A stretch of 16,894 nucleotides of DNA from UBA5500 sp023622465 (GTDB lineage Bacteria; Bacillota; UBA994; UBA5500): assembly GCA_023622465.1 (NCBI GenBank), contig JAMNZE010000108.1:1-16894 (forward strand). The letters are read 5' to 3'. Below are positions 6,762 through 13,361 of the stretch, one piece after another. The position numbers and the translations under genes were made by a program. A model generated the notes under the pieces. The model saw only the letters and a list, made by a program, of their open reading frames with translations, was not told the origin of the DNA and ran no database searches. Numbering within the stretch: the stretch's first letter is position 1; each line of letters begins with the position of its first letter.

Positions 6762-8066
6762 TTATTCGGCATAGGGGTCAGGCTCGGTTTGGGAAGCAAC
6801 CTCCACTTGGGGCAACCGGGGCACATTGGCCAGCACTTCTGCTAAAGCTGATCCCGTATTTAAGCTGCCCGTTTCTTCCAGTTTGACCAAGGCGGCCTGG
6901 GCCTCTACCTGGATCATATCAGTAAACAAGCCGGTGCCACAATATTTCTTATCGCCTGCCCGAATGCCATCCATATGCTGAGCCACATGGTCGGCCAGAG
7001 AATTGGCGCCTGCCACCAGATAATGGGTATTGATATTGTTCTTACCCACTAGGCCCCGCTCCACCGAGGCGGCTCCAGTGCCTCCGTGCTGAGCAAAGGG
7101 AATGTATCTGCCGCAATTCAAATAGAGGGCCCGCTGAACCACCTGCAAACGCTCCCGGTCCGGTTCATGCTTAACATCTTTCTTGGCCGCATGCTCCATG
7201 CCGATAGGATAAGCGATAGCGTCGGCACCGGTGTAGCGAATAAAGCAGCAAACCTGCTCAGCAAAACGCTCTAATTTTTCACCGGTTAGTCGTTCATAGG
7301 GCAGAGCCTGGCCACTTTGGCCGGTAGCACCAAACTCGGCCTCCAACATCATATCCCTATTGCCTAAGATGAGGCGCACACCTTCTACAATTTCTCTGGT
7401 AACAACAAAGTCAAGAATGGGCGGCAATTTTTCCGTGTCGATCATACCCCAAGCAGGAGCAGCCGCCTGCACTACCGCCAGAAAATCCCGCCGGAATCGG
7501 ACGTATTCGGGACTGGTCAGGTAGTCCACATAGCGCTCAAAGGTATCATCGCTAATCTTCAGTTCCTCCGCCGCAAAGGCGCCTTCCATATGTTTCATCG
7601 CATGCCGAATGCGAGCAGCAGCTAGCTGCCGAGCCAAACCTTCCGTCTTCTTGCCGCTGGGCTCCCGTGTTTCATCGTATTTGGGGACCTGAAAATGGTC
7701 GAGAGCAACCGCTAGGTACTTAGCGTTATATGCTTCGGCATAGCTGGCTATCTGCTGAACCGCCTGCCGTGCTCCGGCCACTACGGTTGGTTCCGACTGC
7801 TGTACATCTACTCCTGCCAGAGGGGGAATTCGAGCCGGATCATTTCCGATAGTTGACGCCGAGTTGTAACTCAATTGCAAGATCATCGGCGATTGCTCCC
7901 CGGCGGCAGCGGCCATGGCAAAAGCCCGTGCTTGTACTTCCACCGGCAGATTGACATTGGATGCCAAGATAGTAACCCGCTTATCCGGTTCTATCAAATT
8001 GCCCTCCTTATCAAAGGGGCAAAAGTGATCAAAGATGGCTCGCAGTTGTCTCCCGGTAAGTAACAC
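6762..8066 (-). CDS. Class II fructose-bisphosphate aldolase-like protein, long variant
   Basis: This 434-residue protein has zinc-dependent class II aldolase motifs in order. They are LDHF (Asp123, His124), EAEFGATG (242-248, matching EAELGxxGG), GMEHAAKKDVKH (His292), AQHGGTGA (His327, matching LHGGSG) and KNNINTHY (342-349, matching KINIDT). These cover the expected zinc, phosphate and catalytic positions. It would cleave or form fructose-1,6-bisphosphate or a similar ketose bisphosphate in the cytoplasm. It is much longer than the usual 280-350 residues, with about 115 residues between LDHF and EAEFG that include a charged helical stretch. It may be a separate subfamily with another sugar substrate. 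GTG at 8066 follows GGGAGG at eight bases. Its neighbours are efp upstream and rex 32 bases downstream, and it is probably co-transcribed with both. Confidence 0.8.
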   Translation of the reverse strand: MLLTGRQLRAIFDHFCPFDKEGNLIEPDKRVTILASNVNLPVEVQARAFAMAAAAGEQSPMILQLSYNSASTIGNDPARIPPLAGVDVQQSEPTVVAGARQAVQQIASYAEAYNAKYLAVALDHFQVPKYDETREPSGKKTEGLARQLAAARIRHAMKHMEGAFAAEELKISDDTFERYVDYLTSPEYVRFRRDFLAVVQAAAPAWGMIDTEKLPPILDFVVTREIVEGVRLILGNRDMMLEAEFGATGQSGQALPYERLTGEKLERFAEQVCCFIRYTGADAIAYPIGMEHAAKKDVKHEPDRERLQVVQRALYLNCGRYIPFAQHGGTGAASVERGLVGKNNINTHYLVAGANSLADHVAQHMDGIRAGDKKYCGTGLFTDMIQVEAQAALVKLEETGSLNTGSALAEVLANVPRLPQVEVASQTEPDPYAE

Positions 8067-8111
8067 TTTTATTACCTCCCTTTCCGCTGAGCGAAACTCT
8101 CACACACCCAA

Positions 8112-8669
8112 TTATACCCGATCCAAGTAGTCGCCAGTACGAGTATCGATGCGGATCTTATCACCGATGTTAATAAAGAAGGGTACGTTTACCACTAGGC
8201 CGGTCTCCATGGTGGCTGGCTTACTACCTCCAGCAGCCGTGTCACCTTTAACCCCCGGCGCCGTGTCGGCTACCGTGAGCTCCACATAATAGGGCAGCTC
8301 AATACCGATGATGCGATTCTTGTGCATGATAACGGTGATGCTGTCATTCTCCTTCAGATACTTGATGTCATCACCGATGATATCGCGGGAGATATTAATC
8401 TGCTCATAGGTTTCGGTGTCCATAAAGGTATAAAAATCGCCTGCATCATAGAGATACTGCATTTCTTTTCGTTCCACATGGGCCCGGCTTACTTTTTCAC
8501 CGGCCCGGAAGGTCCGCTCCTGCACGCTGCCGGTTTCCACGTTTTTCAATTTAGCCCGCACAAAAGCGGCTCCCTTCCCCGGTTTCACATGCTGGAAATC
8601 TACTACAGAGTAAACGACGCCCTCAATTTCTATGGTCAGACCGGTACGAAAATCGTTGGTTGAAATCAC
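8112..8669 (-). CDS. efp: Translation elongation factor P
   Basis: This 185-residue protein has the full EF-P length and three-domain layout. The N-terminal KOW-like domain carries Lys32 at the loop tip (KPGKGAAF), the residue that is modified in several bacteria. The central OB domain holds ERKEMQYLYDAG and the C-terminal OB domain holds GLVVNVPFFINIGDKIRIDTRTG, which contains the family signature. EF-P rescues ribosomes stalled at consecutive prolines. GTG at 8669 follows GGAGG at eight bases, and the gene starts 27 bases after the M24 peptidase stop. The peptidase-efp pairing is common in Firmicutes. No modification enzyme is in the window. Confidence 0.98.
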   Translation of the reverse strand: MISTNDFRTGLTIEIEGVVYSVVDFQHVKPGKGAAFVRAKLKNVETGSVQERTFRAGEKVSRAHVERKEMQYLYDAGDFYTFMDTETYEQINISRDIIGDDIKYLKENDSITVIMHKNRIIGIELPYYVELTVADTAPGVKGDTAAGGSKPATMETGLVVNVPFFINIGDKIRIDTRTGDYLDRV

Positions 8670-8696
8670 ATCAATTACCTCCTCGTGTAGTAAATA

Positions 8697-9761
8697 CTAT
8701 CCGATGATGATTAATTCCTTATCATGACTATTGAAATTGTGGTAGCCGGTTTCAGTTACCAAGACCATATCTTCAATACGTACTCCACCCCAGCCGGGAA
8801 GATAAATGCCCGGTTCGATGGTCACTATCATGCCCGGCTGCAATACATCGGTCGATGTTTTGCTAGCTCGCGGCCCTTCGTGAACCTGCAAACCGACACC
8901 GTGCCCTAAACTATGGCCAAAATATTCGCCATAACCGGCCTCGGTGATGATATCACGGGCCACCTGGTCCAGTTCCTTGCCCGGTAGTCCGGGGCACACC
9001 GCCTTCTGGGCCTTGAGTTGGGCTTCCAGAACAATGTTATAAATCTCCCGCTGCTTATCACTGGGCCGCCCTAATACTACTGTACGCGTCATGTCCGAAC
9101 AATAGCCGCCGCTAATGGCGCCAAAGTCTAATGTCAGGAAATCGCCAGCCTGTAGCACCCGTTCGGTGGGTCTACCATGAGGTAAAGACGAACGAGGCCC
9201 CGAGGCGGCTATGATAGGAAAGGCCACTCCCTCCGCACCTAGGCGGCGCATGGCAAACTCCAGATCTAAAGCGATTTCCAATTCACTCCGCCCGACTTTG
9301 ATCTCCGGCAACACCTGCTCAAAGGCGGCCTCGGCGATCTCAGTAGCCCGCTGCATATGGGCAATCTCCGTCTCATCCTTAACTAGGCGCAGCTTTTCAA
9401 CGATGCCACTCAAAGGCACGAGTTGCACTGACAATCGTTGCTTAAGATCCTCATACTGGGCATAACTTACAAAGTCCTGCTCGAAGCCTAGGCTCTTAAT
9501 TTCATCGGCTTGTAGCAAATCGCGTAGGGCGTCTACTCCCGGTTCACCAATGCGAACTACCTCAAATTCGGGTGCTTGGACCTTAGCTTGTTCTATGTAG
9601 CGAAAATCGGTAAGCAGATAAGCCCGCCTTTGGCTCACCACTAGTGTACCCGCCGAACCATGAAAACCACTGATATAACGTCGGTTTTCTGGGCGCATAA
9701 TCATGATAGCATCCACACCCGCAGCTGCTACCTCTGCTCTTAGCTTTGCCAACCTGCTCAT
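8697..9761 (-). CDS. M24 family aminopeptidase (Xaa-Pro peptidase type)
   Basis: This 354-residue protein has an N-terminal creatinase-type domain (residues 1-125) and a C-terminal pita-bread domain. All five metal ligands are in place: Asp212 (LDFG), Asp223 (SDMTRT), His287 (GHSLGHGVG), Glu316 (TIEPGIY) and Glu330 (VRIED). It should be a dimetal enzyme releasing N-terminal residues next to proline, or splitting Xaa-Pro dipeptides, in the cytoplasm. The sequence alone does not separate PepP from PepQ activity; the short N-terminal domain and efp as next gene resemble the Bacillus YqhT type. ATG at 9761 follows AAGGAGG with good spacing. Confidence 0.93.
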   Translation of the reverse strand: MSRLAKLRAEVAAAGVDAIMIMRPENRRYISGFHGSAGTLVVSQRRAYLLTDFRYIEQAKVQAPEFEVVRIGEPGVDALRDLLQADEIKSLGFEQDFVSYAQYEDLKQRLSVQLVPLSGIVEKLRLVKDETEIAHMQRATEIAEAAFEQVLPEIKVGRSELEIALDLEFAMRRLGAEGVAFPIIAASGPRSSLPHGRPTERVLQAGDFLTLDFGAISGGYCSDMTRTVVLGRPSDKQREIYNIVLEAQLKAQKAVCPGLPGKELDQVARDIITEAGYGEYFGHSLGHGVGLQVHEGPRASKTSTDVLQPGMIVTIEPGIYLPGWGGVRIEDMVLVTETGYHNFNSHDKELIIIG

Positions 9762-9823
9762 TTCTTTCCCTCCTTAAACAATTTCCTACCGGTTATTTGC
9801 TGTCAAAGGGCCAACAAATATTT

Positions 9824-9852
9824 ATTATAACAGAATTGGTAGGCAGACCAAT
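9824..9852 (-). promoter_or_regulatory. Candidate promoter with overlapping dyad ahead of the M24 peptidase
   Basis: In the 108-base gap the minus strand carries a perfect TATAAT (9829-9824). The -35 is weak: TTGGTC at 16 bases spacing. A perfect 6-bp inverted repeat, ATTGGT-CTGCCT-ACCAAT (9852-9835), covers the -35 region and could be an operator. It would drive the peptidase, efp, aldolase and rex genes. No intrinsic terminator with a T-run was seen here for the gene upstream. Confidence 0.5.
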
Positions 9853-9869
9853 GGCTGCCGCATAAACAC

Positions 9870-10997
9870 CTATGGTTCTTCCCATTCTTCTAGCCAGGTC
9901 ATAACTAGACAAGGGACTCGGCGATTACGAGCCCACATATCGGCAAATTCGGGCAAGGGTTTCGGTTTATTGATGCCCAGCTCAATTATCAGGCTAGGAA
10001 TCCGATAGGTAGTAACCACATGATCCCGGGCCATGCCCCCAATACCTCCCGAACTGTGCCGCAGCCGGTAGCCGGTAAGGCGGGCTACGGCTTGAGCTAA
10101 ACCCCGATCCCGCTCTAACCAGGCCCCGGTCTGGTAATAGTAATAAAAGACTTCATTACCCACCGAATGATAGGTCAGATGGGCGCAGAACTGCTCTTCT
10201 CGATGGAGCTGGTCCAGAGCAATTACCTCCGGTTCAGTTAAAGGCCCTAGCCCGGCGTAATTGGCCCAAGCCGGATGGGGAGGCCCATAATTCCGCGCCA
10301 AATGCCAGTTAGTAGGATACTGGCGATTCAAGTCTACACCCCGCCCATTGGCCTTCCAACGGGTAAAATCCCGAGAGCCGCCATTGATGGCCACCAAGCG
10401 GTCGAAATTGGGGCTGCTACGGCCCGAAGTAGCCACTATTTCCACCCCGTCGGGGTTAACCATAGGCACTACATATAAAGTATATGTAGATAACAACTCT
10501 CTCAAGTCGTATTCATAAAAGGGTTGCCCCGTATGATAATGATAGGCATAATGTTCAATCATGGTCATGAGCAAAAAGCTGCTGATCCACTCGCTGCCGT
10601 GATGGGCTCCATCCAGCAGAATCTTTTTACTTCCATGGCCCAATTTGACCAAATAGATGGCTCGCTGTTCCACCGATTCCCCAATTATGTCCACGTCCAG
10701 CAGCTCATACTGTTTAGCTAAAGCCTGGAGGTGTCCTAACATCCTTTCATAGGTATAGACACCCTTGGTGCGTACGACAGACTTGAATTCTAGATCAGGA
10801 TAGAGGGGAATTTCAGTAACTGGCTGCGGCTCCTCTTTAGGAACCGGCGGTTCTTCCTGTTGCTCCTGCCAGTTCCACCCGACGGCCTGCACCTGCACGC
10901 TAGGTGGCTGGGCTTGCACATAGAACCACACATCCAAATACAAATAGACGACCAACAAGGTCAGGATGGATCCCAAAACTGTAATTAAGCGCCGAAT
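9870..10997 (-). CDS. Membrane-anchored M14 zinc carboxypeptidase
   Basis: An N-terminal membrane segment (LITVLGSILTLLVVYLYL) is followed by a Pro/Glu-rich linker and an M14 domain. Counting from the TTG at 10976, the zinc site is His126 and Glu129 (HHGSEW) with His270 (TYHSVGN). The substrate-binding NR pair is in GVDLNRQYP (Arg218) and the catalytic Glu is Glu332 (LIIELG), so it should be active. Bacterial relatives cut gamma-D-glutamyl-diaminopimelate bonds in cell-wall peptides, so a wall-remodelling role outside the membrane is plausible but unproven. The TTG has no ribosome site. An in-frame ATT at 10997 lies eight bases after GAGGAGG and gives (M)IRRLITVL, a proper positive-inside anchor, for a total of 375 residues. 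I prefer that rare start. The gene follows the pil operon terminator. Confidence 0.88.
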   Translation of the reverse strand: MRRLITVLGSILTLLVVYLYLDVWFYVQAQPPSVQVQAVGWNWQEQQEEPPVPKEEPQPVTEIPLYPDLEFKSVVRTKGVYTYERMLGHLQALAKQYELLDVDIIGESVEQRAIYLVKLGHGSKKILLDGAHHGSEWISSFLLMTMIEHYAYHYHTGQPFYEYDLRELLSTYTLYVVPMVNPDGVEIVATSGRSSPNFDRLVAINGGSRDFTRWKANGRGVDLNRQYPTNWHLARNYGPPHPAWANYAGLGPLTEPEVIALDQLHREEQFCAHLTYHSVGNEVFYYYYQTGAWLERDRGLAQAVARLTGYRLRHSSGGIGGMARDHVVTTYRIPSLIIELGINKPKPLPEFADMWARNRRVPCLVMTWLEEWEEP

Positions 10998-11080
10998 ATG
11001 CCATGCCTCCTCTTTTATCCATAGCGTGCTGTTTATCTTCTAGTTAGGAGGGGCAGATTCCTTTCGTTAAGAAGCAAAAG

Positions 11081-11115
11081 TAAAAGGGGCTGGCGCAAAA
11101 AAATTTGTCCAGCCC
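11081..11115 (-). terminator. Probable terminator of the pilus operon
   Basis: On the minus strand GGGCTGG (11115-11109) pairs with CCAGCCC (11093-11087) across a 15-base A/T-rich loop, then CTTTTACTTTT follows. The stem is 7 bp and the T tract is broken, so strength is moderate. It begins eight bases after the stop of the last prepilin gene. Confidence 0.65.
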
Positions 11116-11122
11116 GCAACGG

Positions 11123-11581
11123 CTATTTCACCGGGGTAGGTTGGTGGATGCGGATACGACCGCCCACACTGATCACCACCCCCAAGTAATGGCCGTACTT
11201 ATTCTTTAAATATATAGAACCGTTGTCCAACTGGCGCAAACCATAAAGTCCAGAGGCGGGAAAGGAAAAGTCTAGACTGAGGGTTCCCACCCGTTCAATG
11301 CCTGGCGGCCAGTAAACCCGCTTGATCAGCTCCCATCGCCCCGGGGCCGAGGCCCAAATGGCGTAATTATCTATGTATACCTCCACCCGATAGGGGCGCC
11401 CTTCCGCCATGGCAGCAAAACGGGCCGCTCGCAGATCATTGGATAGGTTGATGACGGTTGACTGTAACAACTGGCGCGACCGTTGCTTGGCCAGGTGGGG
11501 AGAGGCCGCCAGTCCTAACAGGAGACCCAGGATGGCTAGGCAGATGAGTAATTCTATTAGGGTATAGCCCCGCCGCTGCAC
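11123..11581 (-). CDS. FimT/GspH-like minor prepilin
   Basis: This 152-residue protein has a short type III prepilin leader, MQRRG, then YTLIELLICLAILGLLL. The prepilin peptidase site is Gly5/Tyr6, with Glu at position +5 of the mature protein. The C-terminal part is beta-rich (YRVEVYIDNYAIWAS, LDFSFPASGLYG, VVISVGGRIRI), like GspH/FimT pseudopilins. It would be exported, cleaved by PilD and built into a pilus tip or pseudopilus. I chose GTG at 11581, ten bases after AGGAGGGG. An ATG further upstream (11653) would add 24 residues before the leader and overlap the previous gene. It is the last gene of the pilus operon. Confidence 0.88.
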   Translation of the reverse strand: MQRRGYTLIELLICLAILGLLLGLAASPHLAKQRSRQLLQSTVINLSNDLRAARFAAMAEGRPYRVEVYIDNYAIWASAPGRWELIKRVYWPPGIERVGTLSLDFSFPASGLYGLRQLDNGSIYLKNKYGHYLGVVISVGGRIRIHQPTPVK

Positions 11582-11597
11582 CTTACCCCGTCCCCTC

Positions 11598-12434
11598 CTA
11601 TTCAAATAGATACTCCCAGGCTTTAACTTTGGGCACCACCAGTCCCGCACCACTGACCTGGCCCGGGAATTGCTCTACCGTCAAGTTCCAGCCCGGAAGG
11701 AGATCGGCATGAACCTCCAAAGAACCGGCAATAAGGGCTCCCCTCACCTGCAGGTTATGAACATCCAGGTGCCCCTGTACCCAAAGCACCCCGTCTAGCA
11801 TCAACCTGCCACTCGGTTCCGTCGGCTGCCAGCAGTCACCAGCAACCAACAGGTTGATATGGCCCACACAACTTTGCCAGTGCAAATCGCCCCGCACGAT
11901 CAAGGTGGCAGCCGGTTCATCTTCCCGGGGGCCAATGACCTGCAGATCGGTCCAATCGGCAGACAAGCACTCGTAGGTAACGCCCGACTCCAGATACAGG
12001 GTCCCGGCCAGCGGCTGGGGCGGGGGCTCACCCGCCACTAGCAGGCTTTGCTGCAACCAACTCCACAATTCCCTTGAGTCAGGGGTAGCGGCAAAAGTGG
12101 GCAGCGGCTCCAGCTCACCCTCCCCTAATAGCTCACCGGTGAGGGTTAGGCCAGAGTCCACCTCTAAGAAGGCATTCTCAGCGATGATCAGGTCACCAAT
12201 CACCAAGGCTTGACCGGCTACCCGCGCCCGGACAGCTTCACTGAGACTAAAGTATCCCGGCTTTTCATCGCTACCTAGCCACAGCAGATACCCCTGGCTG
12301 AGCTCCCAAGGCTCATAGCTTAGGGCTAAGCTGGAGGTTATGGAACCGATGCGTCCCTGAGCAACGATCTGTCGATCGCCCGCATCACGGTGCAGATTAA
12401 AGCAGATAGTGGGTCTGGAGCCGAATTTGTTCAT
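11598..12434 (-). CDS. C-terminal body of a PilX-like minor pilin (split gene)
   Basis: This open frame of 278 codons, read from ATG 12434, has no signal or membrane segment and no ribosome site. It overlaps the 50-codon frame at 12397-12549 by 38 bases in the +1 frame. Its sequence is beta-rich, with motifs such as LIVRGDL, INLLVAGD, DGVLWVQGHLDV and VRGALIAGSLEV, resembling the polymer-forming/DUF7305-type body of clostridial PilX-like pilins. The larger PilX-like gene of this operon has the same architecture. Read together with the 50-codon frame through a +1 shift, it gives one protein of about 316 residues with a normal PilX-like N-terminus. It could instead be a separately translated soluble protein, a pseudogene, or a sequencing artefact. 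The gene is real; how it is expressed is uncertain. Confidence 0.7.
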   Translation of the reverse strand: MNKFGSRPTICFNLHRDAGDRQIVAQGRIGSITSSLALSYEPWELSQGYLLWLGSDEKPGYFSLSEAVRARVAGQALVIGDLIIAENAFLEVDSGLTLTGELLGEGELEPLPTFAATPDSRELWSWLQQSLLVAGEPPPQPLAGTLYLESGVTYECLSADWTDLQVIGPREDEPAATLIVRGDLHWQSCVGHINLLVAGDCWQPTEPSGRLMLDGVLWVQGHLDVHNLQVRGALIAGSLEVHADLLPGWNLTVEQFPGQVSGAGLVVPKVKAWEYLFE

Positions 12435-12549
12435 AAATGCTAGCCCGTTGCTCGATGATCACCAGCTGTAACACCGGCAGGGCGATGAAGAGGGCAAGGG
12501 ACAACAATAGCAACAGCAGGAGTATCAGACTGCCCCTATCATCTACCAT
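12397..12549 (-). CDS. N-terminal anchor of a PilX-like minor pilin, 50 codons, split gene
   Basis: This short frame starts at ATG 12549, overlapping the end of the PilW-like gene by 11 bases, with an AGGA about nine bases upstream. It encodes MVDDRGSLILL..., a long hydrophobic helix, then PVLQL and a polar helix ending QIRLQTHYLL. The larger PilX-like protein has the same plan: RGG-type start, hydrophobic helix, PVLQL, then LKTQAFYLAEAG. The frame ends at CTT-TAA exactly where the pilin body should follow, and the body continues in the +1 frame. It is therefore most likely the front part of the downstream frame rather than a free peptide. Confidence 0.7.
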   Translation of the reverse strand: MVDDRGSLILLLLLLLSLALFIALPVLQLVIIEQRASIYEQIRLQTHYLL

Positions 12550-13024
12550 AATTCCGCATCCTAACTTGTTTGCTAATCACAATAGGCAATCTCCGCCGTA
12601 TGCCCGGCATTCGGCTCACACTGGTAATTTTAATGGTAACCAGGGGACGCTGGCTGGTATCGATTTCGAAGTCGGCCACATGGGAACAGATGGGCAGATT
12701 AGCATCATTGATCCAGAGAGTTTGATTATAGGTATGCCGCCCAATTTTCAGAACGTTGGGCTCATCGGGAAATTTGAAGGTGTAGGGGGCTGAGGCTCCA
12801 TATTCCTTAGCTATATCAGTGGCTTGACGAGCATAGTAGGCGATGACGTTGAGAGCATAACGAAAATCATTATACAGCTCAGCTTCCGTATAACCGTTAT
12901 AGGTACGGGCCTGCCAGTGCAAGGAAAAGGTGCCTACGGCACTGGCTAACAAAGCAACTATTGCTAGACTGATGATTAATTCCAGCAAGGAGAACCCGGC
13001 TTGGTTAAACTTAGGGGGGCGCAA
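12539..13024 (-). CDS. PilW-like minor prepilin
   Basis: This 161-residue protein has a prepilin leader of ten residues ending NQAG, then FSLLELIISLAIVALLASA. The cleavage site is Gly10/Phe11 with Glu at +5, and the rest is a beta-rich globular part. The operon position between PilV-like and PilX-like genes, plus the length, suggests the PilW/GspJ-like minor pilin slot. Similarity beyond the N-terminal helix is not obvious, so the subtype is tentative. The only possible start is TTG at 13024, which comes right after an in-frame TAG and overlaps the preceding gene by 14 bases. That start codon sits at the end of a perfect 9-bp hairpin whose loop and arm include the GAGGTGG ribosome site. Confidence 0.85.
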   Translation of the reverse strand: MRPPKFNQAGFSLLELIISLAIVALLASAVGTFSLHWQARTYNGYTEAELYNDFRYALNVIAYYARQATDIAKEYGASAPYTFKFPDEPNVLKIGRHTYNQTLWINDANLPICSHVADFEIDTSQRPLVTIKITSVSRMPGIRRRLPIVISKQVRMRNYGR

Positions 13025-13337
13025 CTAGAGTCACCACCTCTAGTTGATGCTCCCGGCGAGAATCGGACCAGGCAACTCCCACTCGCAATTCATTCCGGTC
13101 CCTTTCCACCCACCAGCGGAAGGGGCCTTCCCAGCCCTGATGGTCCCCAGCAGCAGCTGGCCGGGCCAGCTCCTTTTCCACAATATTTTCCAGTAACCGG
13201 GTAGCCTCATTACGTAAACGGGTGGAATATATATATTCGCTGGTAATTGCTTCCACCCGCACACAAAGGGGTATCATCAGGCCTAGCATGGCTAAAGCCA
13301 GTAATAGCTCAATTAGGGTAAAACCATCCCGACGCAT
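13011..13337 (-). CDS. PilV-like minor prepilin
   Basis: This protein of about 108 residues has the short leader MRRDG and then FTLIELLLALAMLGLMIPL; cleavage would be at Gly/Phe with Glu at +5. The mature part is small and holds an amphipathic stretch (EATRLLENIVEKELAR) and a short beta region. The size and N-terminal pattern resemble PilV/GspI-type minor pilins, but the subtype is a guess from operon order. Two ATG codons are possible. The first (13343) abuts the AGGAGG; the second (13337), seven bases from it, is preferred. Confidence 0.87.
   Translation of the reverse strand: MRRDGFTLIELLLALAMLGLMIPLCVRVEAITSEYIYSTRLRNEATRLLENIVEKELARPAAAGDHQGWEGPFRWWVERDRNELRVGVAWSDSRREHQLEVVTLVAPP
13022..13046 (-). 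promoter_or_regulatory. Perfect hairpin over the start of the PilW-like gene
   Basis: On the minus strand CAACTAGAG and CTCTAGTTG form a 9-bp perfect stem around a 7-base loop, GTGGTGA. The last three bases of the second arm are the TTG start codon, and the likely ribosome site GAGGTGG lies partly in the first arm and loop. If it folds, it should hide the start until the upstream gene is being translated (translational coupling). Confidence 0.5.
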
Positions 13338-13361
13338 AGTCATACCTCCTGAGCTATATCC

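Noticed and set aside
8111..8139. TATAAT at the efp stop codon as a promoter for aldolase and rex
   Set aside because: No -35-like hexamer occurs 15-19 bases upstream, and the word is made by the end of the efp coding sequence.
9801..9806. TTGACA (minus strand) as the -35 of the M24 peptidase promoter
   Set aside because: The sequence 16-18 bases downstream (AATTGT) is a poor -10, while TATAAT lies upstream of it.
10895..11004. ATG at about 11004 next to GAGGAGG as the start of the M14 peptidase
   Set aside because: It is in another frame that stops after 34 codons, and it is too close to the ribosome site.
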